In this document: positions 1 through 8,846 of the stretch, in pieces | Layout: the number at the start of each line of letters is the position of its first letter | Position numbering within the stretch: position 1 is the stretch's first letter | Origin: Cylindrotheca closterium | Taxonomy: Eukaryota > Bacillariophyta > Bacillariophyceae > Bacillariales > Bacillariaceae | Assembly: GCA_933822405.4 (NCBI GenBank) | Contig: CAKOGP040000136.1 | Span: 1-64,000 of the forward strand | Direction of reading: 5' to 3' | Length of the DNA stretch: 64,000 nt | The notes under the pieces: model-generated | What the model saw: only the letters and a program-made list of their open reading frames with translations | Databases searched by the model: none | Told to the model about the DNA's origin: nothing | Translations under genes and position numbers: made by a program

Positions 1-125
<125 letters not shown>

Positions 126-573
126 AAATTATAAAAAAATGTTTGACAAACCTACAATAGATCCAGGTACACTGTTGAAATAACGAATGGTGTGTCTGCA
201 GATAAATCAGAATGGAAAACAGTTGCGGTTGATACGGTACGTACAATATTTTTGTACCTACTGGTATAGCTACAGTACCGTAAAATACATCTTGGCTTCA
301 AATTGCCTGATGTTTTTATAATTTTTTTAGATATATATATATATACCGTATCGTACCGTACAGCCACTTGTCAGACCCTATTATGGCGGGAGACCCAGGT
401 TCTAAAATCACCCACAGACCTAAATTAAAATTTCTTCCCATACAAAAGTCTTAGCTTAGGTCCTTATCTTACATCCTATTGGGTGGGGTCATCATGATTG
501 TGCTCTAGGCATTCACTGCAGTCAAGAAGGTAATTGATGCTTTGGACAGCAATTCAGATCATTGGTTGTTTTG

Positions 574-669
574 TGTCAAATAGAAGGTATGACGGAATCG
601 AACCGCTGTGCCTAACAGGCTACCTTAATCTGACTAGTCCAATCTAAGTATCTAATACACGTTCCAACA
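574..669 (-). repeat. tRNA-like direct repeat, copy 1
   Basis: This is one of two ~96-bp direct repeats (partner 828-923). The minus strand of 587-658 is 72 nt long. It contains a perfect pol III B-box (GGTTCGATTCC) and an A-box-like segment (TAGTCAGATTAAGG). A GCCT/AGGC hairpin sits between them. The acceptor ends pair only over GTAT/ATAC in this copy, and the T-stem has a mismatch. A decayed tRNA or a tRNA-derived SINE head is more likely than a working tRNA. Confidence 0.5.
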
Positions 670-827
670 TCCTCCCTTATTCGATACTTAGATATAGCCC
701 TTCAGCCTCGCACACCCATTTCTGGTGTCGAAACCCTCACACGTCCATCTTATGCAGACAGTCGGCATTCATTTCCAAGATCAACAAGGGAAATGTGAAT
801 CGAGGACTTGATCCAATAACCTTACCA

Positions 828-923
828 TGTCAAATATATGGTATTACGGAATCGAACCGCTGCGCCTACCAGGCTACCTTAATCTGGCTAGTCCAATCTA
901 AGTATCTAATACACGTTCCAACA
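828..923 (-). repeat. tRNA-like direct repeat, copy 2
   Basis: Second copy of the 96-bp repeat. The 72-nt minus-strand core (841-912) begins GTATTA and ends TAATAC, which pair perfectly over 6 bp, as an acceptor stem would. It has the same B-box and an A-box-like TAGCCAGATTAAGG. The D- and anticodon-stem fit is poor, so it is not called as a functional tRNA. Confidence 0.5.
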
Positions 924-1266
924 GTTTTGGTGCCTTATGAGTACAGTGTGGCCTGAAATCACTCATGGGCAATCTGAGTTCCGATTAGCAGCTGGATTGT
1001 AGCATTGTTTCATGAATTTCAGGCACATGTTGTAAGTTGTAAATTTTCAATTTCAGTCCACAACAGTCCTAGTGGCAACTTTTAGAGCTACAGTGCCTTC
1101 CCTGAGCATAATGATGACAGCCCCACCCAATAGGATGCAAGATATGGACCTAAGCTAATACTTTTGTTTGGAGAAAAAAATTCTTTTAGGTCTGTAGGTG
1201 ATTTTAGAAGATGGGTCTCCCGCCAAAATAGTATGAAATGGGCCTCTTGAGCGGCGGACGGACCGT

Positions 1267-1330
1267 TAAAATACTCTATATATTTATGACCCCGATCCAC
1301 GAAATACCCCCCCAAAATTCGGGTGGAATT
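1267..1330. repeat. Imperfect inverted repeat, partner at 4118-4175
   Basis: The string GACCCCGATCCACGAAA followed by a C-run here matches the reverse complement of 4118-4175 (CCCCCCC then TTTTTTGTGGATCGGGGTC on the plus strand). The pair is ~2.8 kb apart and could be the eroded ends of a larger transposon or two solo repeats. The alignment was by eye. Confidence 0.4.
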
Positions 1331-4117
1331 TGGAATTCTTGGGACAAAGCAAAAATTTCAAAAGACACCTACGGACCTAAAACCTTTTCAAAGCGCTAGA
1401 GAATACTTTGCCCATCCCTTGTGAAAAATCCCAAGTTCATAGGGGGTGTTATAGGGGCTCCAATGCAGAAAACAACTTTCTGGTAACGGCTAAAAAAACA
1501 GCCGTTAGTCAAATTGACTCAATTGACTTGATATTGACTCGTGTGATTGCCAAAAAAAACTCAAGAGGCCAGAGGCTGATCTCGTACCATACGACCTTGT
1601 TGCGATTACATTCTTAGATAAATTTCAATGCGATATTATAAGTATATATATTTTCTAGGATTGGGTCCACTCTGAATTAGAGATCTTTGTGTATATCGAT
1701 CTTATTTCAGGCCATTCCACAAAGTCAATTGAAAAGTAGGAAAGAGAGAAAAAAATTATGCTATCCTAGATTCTTTTTTCCGCCATAGCCCTCCAAACCA
1801 CCACCCAAATTCGATTACTATATATATTTTGACCAACTTTGAACTTGGTGCCATCGTGTCAGGGTATCGACTCGGCTACTGAGAAGGGTTCCAGCCACAT
1901 TGTTTCATGAACCTGGATTGATCCCAAAAGCAGTGTGAATGCTATTCAATCACTTTTACCTAGAAAATGTCCACTCCAAAGCCACCAATCTTCTCATGCA
2001 TACCCATGGACGACAAATATGTGTTAGAACAAGGCATTTTTAGGAAATCCGGCCCACACCACCACCAAGTGGCTTTTTGGACCAGATTTCCATGATTTCT
2101 AACCCCGTTTGGGCGGCATGATTCTTAATCTAGGCGGAACCATTGCCTGGGTCCCAGAAAATTTAAACAATAGGCATCCAAGGGAGGCTCTGGTGTATTG
2201 TTGAATGGTTGGCTGTCTCCAGGGCGGCCACGCCGACCTTCATGCTGAAAGGGGAACAGACAGCACCAAACACTGGAATTCCAATATCTCAACAAGTATT
2301 CATAACAAAACACAACCGAATGGATCCCCGAGTAGGTAGGATCACTGCCGAGCTTTCCAGCACATGTTGAATGGGAGGCACTGGCCCTCTTGACTTTCTG
2401 CCGACCAGTTTCGGTAGCCCAACAGAACCAGTCGAACGAAACAAGGTAGATTGTAGTGTAACTGAGGCAAATAGAAGTATGAATGGCCGCTCCAGCCATA
2501 GTCTATCTATCAAATACGCTTGCCACAACATGTGCTTCACTTTTTACTTCTCTGGGCGTCCACACTGGCCAGTCCAAACGAGGGGAACCATCGCACCATG
2601 GCACCTTGATGTGCTCCAAATCGTCAATTTTGGTAGTTCGACACTCCGAACGAGTCTCTGTGTAGATATTGTCTTGATGGTGACGGTAGATATGAGTCGC
2701 ACTCGGCAAATACGTCTTCTTGACACCTATCCGTCCAGTCCAAGCAACCAACGGAACCAATCATGGTGGATTATTGTGTGATTGCGGCCCAGAAAAAGAT
2801 GTTCAACATAATTACTGCCGCTCCCGACGTAACATATATATCAACTATGGTTGCCACAACCTCTGATTCCACTTTCTCTACTCATGGGGTCCAGGCCGTG
2901 CAATTTCATTGTGTCTGACGAATTTGCAACTCAATGGTCTGGGTTGAAAATTGTCCTGTAGGAACCCAGATAGAGAATATAGAATGGTATCATTGCCGTT
3001 AGTATAACAACATAAGCAACTTCCGCAGAACATTCTAGCTCTATGTTGCCTTGGGACTTCGTAGACGTCCCGAAACCTCTCGAAAAGTAGTTTTCGTACC
3101 TTGTTGAGGTTCTTTAGCAGTGATTTCAGAGGTGAGAATGGCAAATGCATCCATATCACTTCATACAAACAAGGTGGATTCGGGTACGATACAGAGAATG
3201 TCCGCGACCCACGAGTTTTCCTCCAGAGGGTGATGCTTTCCTCGGCCTCGAGGCTCACCATTGCCGACGGAAGGAAAATTTGATGTGGTTGAAGAATTCT
3301 CAACGGGCGAGCGCATAGAAGTGCGCAATGGGTTCTGAAACTGATGACGTACGGAAAAAACCGGGTTCGCGCGCAAATTCCACCAAGTGCCTCGTGGAAA
3401 TTTTCCGTACCGATGGAACCAAAATGGCATCCAAGACATCACCTTTGTCAACATTACCACTACAGTACTGAGGGAATACGTAACAAAGCTAACATATTAC
3501 CTACATCCAAGCCTATACTACATTACCTACGACTCTTCGTCTTCTTTAATTCATTCCATTCTCTCCACAGTGGCAGTCTTCGCCATTCTCATCAAGCAAC
3601 ATCTTCATCAATTGCCATCAGCAACTGCCACAGCAACATGGAAACCATAGTAGCTCTCCAACATAACAATCAACAGACCTTAGACCTTGGGGACAAAAAA
3701 AGGGAAGGAAAGGGAAGAGGAATCCTTCATTCGGTCGTGTCGTTTCCAGCCTCTTCCTTATTTTCGAATTTGTTTCATTTTCTCGTCGATAGCTATCACA
3801 CCACTTCTCTGACCTTGCATGATTGCAAATCAAACCCCATTGCTCTTCTGGAACACGTGTTGTAGATGGTGTCTGTGATGTAGCCGGCGTAGTTACCTTC
3901 TTTGGCTTCCATTTCGCCCTCAATCATTGTCCCATCGTGAGTGGTGATGCGAATCAGTTGATTCATCATCCCGCAATCAAAAATTGTCGCAAAGTACTTT
4001 CGAGCATAGGGCTAAAATCCCCGAAAAATTGCCCTTTGCACTGTCTTATTGGCGTTAAAATACCACGTATTCTAAAAATGACCATTTTTAAATTCTGTGG
4101 TGATATTTTTTTAGAAA
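1331..4117. other. Repeat-rich intergenic DNA, no supportable gene
   Basis: All open frames here are short, overlap on both strands and show no recognisable domain. The only structure seen is a degenerate ~165-bp periodicity between about 2380 and 2920, annotated separately. This stretch is probably old transposon-derived DNA. Confidence 0.5.
2380..2920 (-). other. Degenerate ~165-bp repeat units, possible decayed repeat-protein gene
   Basis: Related blocks recur at about 2390-2430, 2550-2605, 2715-2770 and 2875-2900. Each carries a variant of a GTCCA-GTCC core followed by GGAACC. On the minus strand two of them read MVPLVAWTGRIGVKK and MVPLVWTGQCGRPEK, in different frames. This looks like the frameshifted remains of a gene with ~55-residue repeats, but no family is recognised. 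Confidence 0.25.
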
Positions 4118-4347
4118 AGCCCGAAAGTGGGTATGGGAAGGGGGGGTTTTTTGTGGATCGGGGTCTTATATTACAAATTCTACACGTATTTGGCTACTAA
4201 AACCAGTAGTGGCATGTTTTTATAACGACAGTACTGTACGACTACTGATCTATCAAGAAAGAAAAGATAGAACGATGAGACAAGAAAACAAAGCTGCACA
4301 ATCGGGATGAGTGAAGTAGTCACCATTAGCAGTGACAGTGGCTGATG

Positions 4348-4642
4348 GTACAAATGTATAACCCGTGCTAGTTCAGCAGCTACAAAACAAAGAAGGATGT
4401 ACCAAGAATCTGCTGCTAGATATATTATACTACAATGAGATAATACAAAGCTCTTCCTAGCTTGTCGAGTACAAACATTATTACAAATGCCTTCTGTGGA
4501 CGTTTATTCGGCAAACGAACAAACGCGCAAAAAGTAGAATCGAACTTATCACTTTGATCACATCATCATTTTACGAAGAGTCTACTTGGTAGCTCTGCTG
4601 CTTGAGACCTACCTTGTCGCACTTGGCAAAGAACGAAACAAA
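4348..4642 (-). pseudogene. 3'-terminal fragment of a third EF-hand membrane protein gene
   Basis: This segment is nearly the same as 9095-9392, the 3' UTR and last codons of the right palindrome gene. The minus-strand stop codon lies at 4571-4573, and only ~23 codons of the C-terminus remain (FFAKCDK, then YQVDSS). Similarity ends abruptly at 4642, inside the second EF-hand region. Relative to the palindrome arm it has lost ~18 bp of 3' UTR and has a few substitutions, so it is an older copy. It shows that the family had at least three members here, in the same orientation as the right-arm gene. There is no reading frame upstream, so it is a truncated relic. Confidence 0.85.
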
Positions 4643-4830
4643 GCGCAAATCGACAATCCGCTCCTTTTAAAATTAGATAAAACAGACGCGAACGGACAAT
4701 TCGCTCCTAAATTTAAGCGCGGATTGAAAATTGACTACAAATTTATAAGCGTGAATTGAAAATTCGATACAAACTTAAAAGCGCGAATTGAAACGATAAC
4801 ACACTTTCAAACTTGAATTTCGTCCTGTGT
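4643..4830. repeat. ~32-bp degenerate tandem repeat
   Basis: About five units of 30-36 bp follow the breakpoint of the truncated gene. Each has the form AAGCGCGAATTGAAAATT plus an ATACAAATTTAA-like spacer, with substitutions. The array begins exactly where homology to the EF-hand gene stops (4642/4643), so it may mark the rearrangement junction. Confidence 0.6.
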
Positions 4831-4867
4831 ACAGCAGAAGGCGCCTGTAACTACTGTATGCATTGTG

Positions 4868-5040
4868 TTGATAATCCTTCAAAGCTTTCGCCAGGACGCT
4901 TTCAGTACCCGGGCCGTCGCTGATCTTCGCAGATTACGCGAAATGCGCGTTGAGTTTCTCAAGGAGGGAACGAAGTTGACTACGGAAGGATTGACTGCGA
5001 ATCCGGAGTCAAATATTACCAGGTCGAATCTACATTCACA
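4868..5040 (+). other. Possible orphan exon with strong splice donor
   Basis: An open frame encodes a charged segment (RRLREMRVEFLKEG) and ends at a textbook donor, CAG followed by GTAAGTG, at 5040/5041. No ATG-initiated upstream exon and no convincing acceptor were found before the next gene at 5714. It may be a broken exon or chance. The rest of 4831-5713 is intergenic, with a short direct repeat of CATAAAGAGCCAGAAG near 5550-5586 and the presumed promoter of the next gene. Confidence 0.2.
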
Positions 5041-5654
5041 GGTAAGTGCGGTAGGTTAATGAACGTCGCAAATGACTTCATGTTTTGGACCGTAGTTCGA
5101 GGTGAAAGGCAAGCTGTGAAGCGGGGCCAACAGCACAGTCGCAGAAGAGTATGGGTGCGGAAGCGTTTGCAAATTTAGTAGTCACGATAATATACTAAGA
5201 ACCAAGTCGAGAGAAGAGTTATAACTTGAATTCAAATCGAAACTAGGAGGGTTGTAGTTAGGTGGCTAGGTATTATGTCGATACTCATCATCCCATTTCA
5301 TCGTCACACCCGCTACCCGAGCGTGAGAATCAGCTCAACGGATGTTTGCCGTTTTCGACTGTGACTTGTTGGAGTGGCGTGGTTGGCGTGGAATGATCAT
5401 ACTACGTCATGGGGCTGTTACCAGGTACACATCTCTGTGAATTCACTAATTAATTAAATGCTTCAAATGCCACCTCCTCGACCAATTGAGTATCTGCTTT
5501 TTTACAAATAAATCCAATAGCGGTCATGGCTATAGGTTTAAGCGAGGTCATAAAGAGCCAGAAGGAGACATAAAGAGCCAGAAGTGGTCATACTGGGGCA
5601 CCGAATTTTGTCACCTTTCGTCGGAAGTTTTGGCTTTTTATCGCAAACCTATCC

Positions 5655-8312
5655 TTTGACAGCAACATTAACTTTACACATATTTCTTACTTGTGCTCAT
5701 TTTAGAAAGTACAATGATGATGATGAAGATCATAGCTGCTGCCTTCGTTGCAAATCTCTTCGTGCCTGGCATTGGTGCTACCCCAATTCCTTGCAAAAAC
5801 AAACTTAGACGATTTCGGAAACTTGCCGATGACGGTTGGAGCGGTATTCTTCAATCATGTGCTGGAGTAGAATACGAGACTTCTCTCTTTGTTCATAAGC
5901 ATGTTTTCGTGGTATCAACACCCGTCTCCAAAGAAGGCAGCTCTGATTGTCCAAACTTAGCCATGGAACAGAGCGATGCCCTTGCAAATGCAACCGACAC
6001 TGGTTTTGGAATTCGTAGTGTCAACGTCCACGAGTTCACTCTTCCCACTGGTATTGATCCAAGAGACCTCCCACATTTGTCGATTGGCACTTTTCCCCTT
6101 GCCGACATCGCCAGAGCATTCGACACTGTCAAGGCCCAAGTTGATTCAGATCCGGACAGCATGAAAAGTTATGACATCGTCATGGAGAACTGCGGTGACT
6201 TTCCGGCTCGCATGATGTCCCTATTGCAGGTTAGTTTCGATCCTGAAATGGTCCAGTTCCTCGCCAAGCGTCTTCAAAAGACATACCATACCCTCGCTCG
6301 AGAGATACGCGCCAATCGCAACGCAGCGAACATATTGGCCGCAAAGAGCACTCTTACCGAGCTCACAGATCTGCAATTGATCGAGTTGCTCGTAGAGTCA
6401 AAGGTGAAGTATCTGTACAGTCCATCAACAAGACCGCTTAGCGATAGCTATAATGATCCCTCTGCTCAGGGTCATCGTTTGCTGCTTTCCAAAGAGCAGG
6501 AGAATGAGCCAGCTGCTGACGCTAGACGCCTTGCTGATGTTGCTTGCGGCCAGTGGTACTCTTCTAGCTGCCTTGCAGAAAACGATATTCGTTACGATTC
6601 TACCGCTTCGAATGCTATTGCCGACCAGAACTCTGCATGGAAAAAATTCGAAGGAGCATATGGTCCTGATGGCCGAGTCATTGAGCCAGCTTTCATGGAA
6701 GAAGATGCGGCTACCTTTGCTCCCAATCAAATGCCATACTCACAAGCCCCCTACAAAATGTTCATCAACATCACCTTGAGTGGTTCAAGACTATACGAAC
6801 AAATGCACACGATCCACCCTCCCCCTCCCGAAGCCTTTTGCAACCAGATTGTTCCAGAGGGCAAGCAGAATGTCCTTTTGCCAGGCGAATGCGGGTGGAG
6901 TGGAACTGCTGGTTTCTATGAGCGCTTTGGAACAAGTACCTTCGAAAAGGACGGAAGCGTCACCATGTTGCCCTTTGGGTCAACCATGCTGGGCACCGAG
7001 CTTGATCGCAAGTCGTATGTTAGTCTTCCTGCAGGTGACAGCAATCATTTCTCGAGCTACTTGGAAGGTGGCGTCCTCGTACAGTATGCTTCGGCATGTC
7101 TTGATGCCGAATGCAATCAGCTATCCACTACTATTTATCAGTATAACACCTCCACATCAAGCGGCGAAGAGTACCAATTTTTGGCGTCCACCCGCGTGTT
7201 TGCCACCCGAATTGCATCCACTCAGCAGTTCCGTGATGCACTCGAGTCTGCCTACCTCGAGTACAATGTACCGTCTGATCAGAGACCATTTGAAGATGGG
7301 TGTCTCTCTGGCTACTGTCCTGACGAAGGCGATTGGTGTGAATACGATCCCGAGTGTGCTGTCTCTCCGTATTCCGAACCAGAAGCATCCGTCCTGGCGG
7401 GACCAGTTGTTGGTGTTGTTTTGGCTGTCACGGTTTTGATATTCCTCGCTTTGTTCACTTTGCACAGGCGTCAAATGAACCAAAAGGAAGCCATTGTGCG
7501 CACCATGTTTGCAAGTCGCATTGCCGAGGGCATCAAACTCCACGGTGGTAATGATGGTTCATCGTCTTGTCTCTCTCCGGATGAATTGCTTGCCGAGTTT
7601 CACAAGATTGACCAGGACAAAGGGGGCTCCATCGACAAAGAAGAGCTTTGGGCATTCTTGAATTCTGGAACAACGGTTGGTAATATGAGTCGCACTGATT
7701 TTGATCTGCTGTTCTCTGTGATTGATTTTGATCAAAGCGGCAGCGTCGACTTCAACGAGTTTGTTTCGTTCTTTGCCAAGTGCGACAAGGAAGGTCTCAA
7801 GCAGCAGTGCTACCAAGTAGACTCTTCGTAAAATGATGATGTGATCAAAGTGATAACATAGATAGTTGTTTCAAGTTCGATTCTACTTTTTGCGCGTTTG
7901 TTCGTTTGCCGAATAAACGTCCACAGAAGGCATTTGTAATAATGTTTGTACTCGACAAGCTAGGAAGAGCTTTGTATTATCTCATTGTAGTATAATATAT
8001 CTAGCGGCAGATTCTTGTTACATCCTTTGTTTTGTAGCTGATTTCGAACTAGCACGGGCTACATTTGAATCGTCTTGCTGTTTGTTGCACTCATTCATCA
8101 ATCGCGAAACGCAACAACTTGGGCTCAACATCCGATCACGCAAATTGACACTCGAAATGTGATCTGCTATCTTGCAGATTTGATGAGTAAACCTAACGAA
8201 TTGAGAATTCTTTGCATGATACTGTGGTTGTTTCGGTGATTGTGAGAAACCATTTGGTACTTGGACATCAAGCTACTACCTCTTGATGCAAAACAGTTGT
8301 CAGACAAGTCTA
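5655..8312. repeat. Left arm of ~2.65-kb palindrome
   Basis: This segment matches the reverse complement of 8844-11520. Over the coding region the only differences found are ~12 bp at codons 23-32 and a 21-bp indel. The inner edge is sharp (CAGACAAGTCTA, 8301-8312). Upstream of the start codon the arms diverge quickly. The arm holds one complete gene and ~480 bp of 3' flank. Confidence 0.95.
5714..7831 (+). CDS. Signal-peptide, single-TM protein with cytosolic EF-hand pair (palindrome left copy)
   Basis: The protein has 705 residues from the first ATG; the open frame extends upstream only to a GTG. Residues 1-22 (MMMMKIIAAAFVANLFVPGI) look like a signal peptide. A ~530-residue luminal or extracellular region follows, ending in a Cys-rich stretch (DGCLSGYCPDEGDWCEYDPEC). 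One hydrophobic helix lies at ~559-584 with a basic stop (HRRQ). The C-terminus carries two EF-hands with loops DQDKGGSIDKEE (633-644) and DFDQSGSVDFNE (671-682); both keep the D-D-x-x-x-E calcium ligands. The topology suggests a type I membrane protein with a calcium-binding tail. The outer domain is not recognised. Compared with the right-arm copy it lacks 7 residues near position 315 and differs at residues 23-32. A secretory or surface sensor role is inference. Confidence 0.9.
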   Translation: MMMMKIIAAAFVANLFVPGIGATPIPCKNKLRRFRKLADDGWSGILQSCAGVEYETSLFVHKHVFVVSTPVSKEGSSDCPNLAMEQSDALANATDTGFGIRSVNVHEFTLPTGIDPRDLPHLSIGTFPLADIARAFDTVKAQVDSDPDSMKSYDIVMENCGDFPARMMSLLQVSFDPEMVQFLAKRLQKTYHTLAREIRANRNAANILAAKSTLTELTDLQLIELLVESKVKYLYSPSTRPLSDSYNDPSAQGHRLLLSKEQENEPAADARRLADVACGQWYSSSCLAENDIRYDSTASNAIADQNSAWKKFEGAYGPDGRVIEPAFMEEDAATFAPNQMPYSQAPYKMFINITLSGSRLYEQMHTIHPPPPEAFCNQIVPEGKQNVLLPGECGWSGTAGFYERFGTSTFEKDGSVTMLPFGSTMLGTELDRKSYVSLPAGDSNHFSSYLEGGVLVQYASACLDAECNQLSTTIYQYNTSTSSGEEYQFLASTRVFATRIASTQQFRDALESAYLEYNVPSDQRPFEDGCLSGYCPDEGDWCEYDPECAVSPYSEPEASVLAGPVVGVVLAVTVLIFLALFTLHRRQMNQKEAIVRTMFASRIAEGIKLHGGNDGSSSCLSPDELLAEFHKIDQDKGGSIDKEELWAFLNSGTTVGNMSRTDFDLLFSVIDFDQSGSVDFNEFVSFFAKCDKEGLKQQCYQVDSS

Positions 8313-8843
8313 CGCTACTGCTTTGAAAAGGAAAGTCGAATCTCTCAATTTTGAAGTTCGTCAAGTGAACAAAAGTGTGAAAATCTGCTTGAGACTTGGT
8401 CCCGTGGTTTCCAGCGACTTTTGATTTGATTGATTGAATCTTGGAAAAACAGTCAACAAAATGCTTTGCGAAAACAGAAGTTGACTACACTCTTTGGTGG
8501 AGAAGTTTCTGACAATGAAATCAATCCAAGTAAATTGGATCCAAAGATTCAAGGTTCGTATCAAATTACTTGTGTGCTTACTAACGAAGTTGATGAAATC
8601 CGCAGAAGTCCTCAAGTCTTTGAGAGACTGAATGCTGAGAATATCAGCTGGGTTGAGAGCACTGTCAATGTGGATAATAGATAGCATGTTAGCTGCTACT
8701 GCTTCTCTCACACGCTGGAATGACAATGCAACATCTTGATTGTGTAGCTTAGCTTCAGGTAGGGAAGAACTGTTCATGACAGATTCATTGTCACCAAACA
8801 TGTAGCTTTGACCTCTGATCGGCACACCACACTTCTTGGTACC
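8313..8843. other. Palindrome spacer
   Basis: This is the non-repeated centre of the palindrome, 531 bp long. Its right part is a Copia RNase H fragment on the minus strand that abuts the right arm. The rest has no recognisable coding content; the short plus-strand frame 8430-8684 is the antisense of that fragment. Confidence 0.8.
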
Positions 8844-8846
8844 TAG
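8640..8846 (-). mobile_element. Ty1/Copia RNase H fragment
   Basis: The minus-strand translation from 8846 reads CGVPIRGQSYMFGDNESV, then SSSLPEAKL, ALSFQRVREA and HIDSALNPADILS. This is the typical C-terminal RNase H of Copia polyproteins, where the DN of GDNESV is part of the active site and NPAD(I/V)L is the terminal motif. The open frame starts inside the palindrome arm (8873) and continues to 8361, but only ~65 codons resemble Copia. No LTRs, integrase or reverse transcriptase are seen, so this is a relic at the palindrome centre. Confidence 0.8.

Larger units (their letters stand above)
373..1242. mobile_element. Candidate non-autonomous element with ~135-bp inverted repeats
   Basis: The segment 373-505 reappears in reverse complement at 1104-1242 with small indels. 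Shared landmarks are a GGCGGGAGACCCA block near the outer ends, CCCACCCAATAGGATG near the inner ends, and GGACCTAAGCTAA between them. The ~600 bp between the arms has no credible ORF but contains two copies of a 96-bp tRNA-like repeat. Long inverted arms around a non-coding core fit a foldback or MITE-type element. No target-site duplication was established, so the outer boundaries are approximate. Confidence 0.55.

Noticed and set aside
587..912. Functional tRNA genes on the minus strand
   Set aside because: B-box and length fit, but the T-stem has a mismatch, and the D- and anticodon stems do not pair well; kept as tRNA-like repeats only.
2125..3303. Several 60-140-codon frames on both strands
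   Set aside because: Overlapping, no domain, and located in degenerate repeat DNA.
3344..3865. 173-codon ATG frame
   Set aside because: Unusual composition, no domain, no splice or promoter support; overlapped by antisense frames of similar length.
5693..5713. N-terminal extension of the EF-hand genes to an upstream GTG (also 11467-11487)
   Set aside because: Non-ATG starts are not expected in this nuclear genome; the first ATG also gives a clean signal peptide. The same reasoning moved the starts of the genes at 35694, 43853, 48185, 50410 and 56609.
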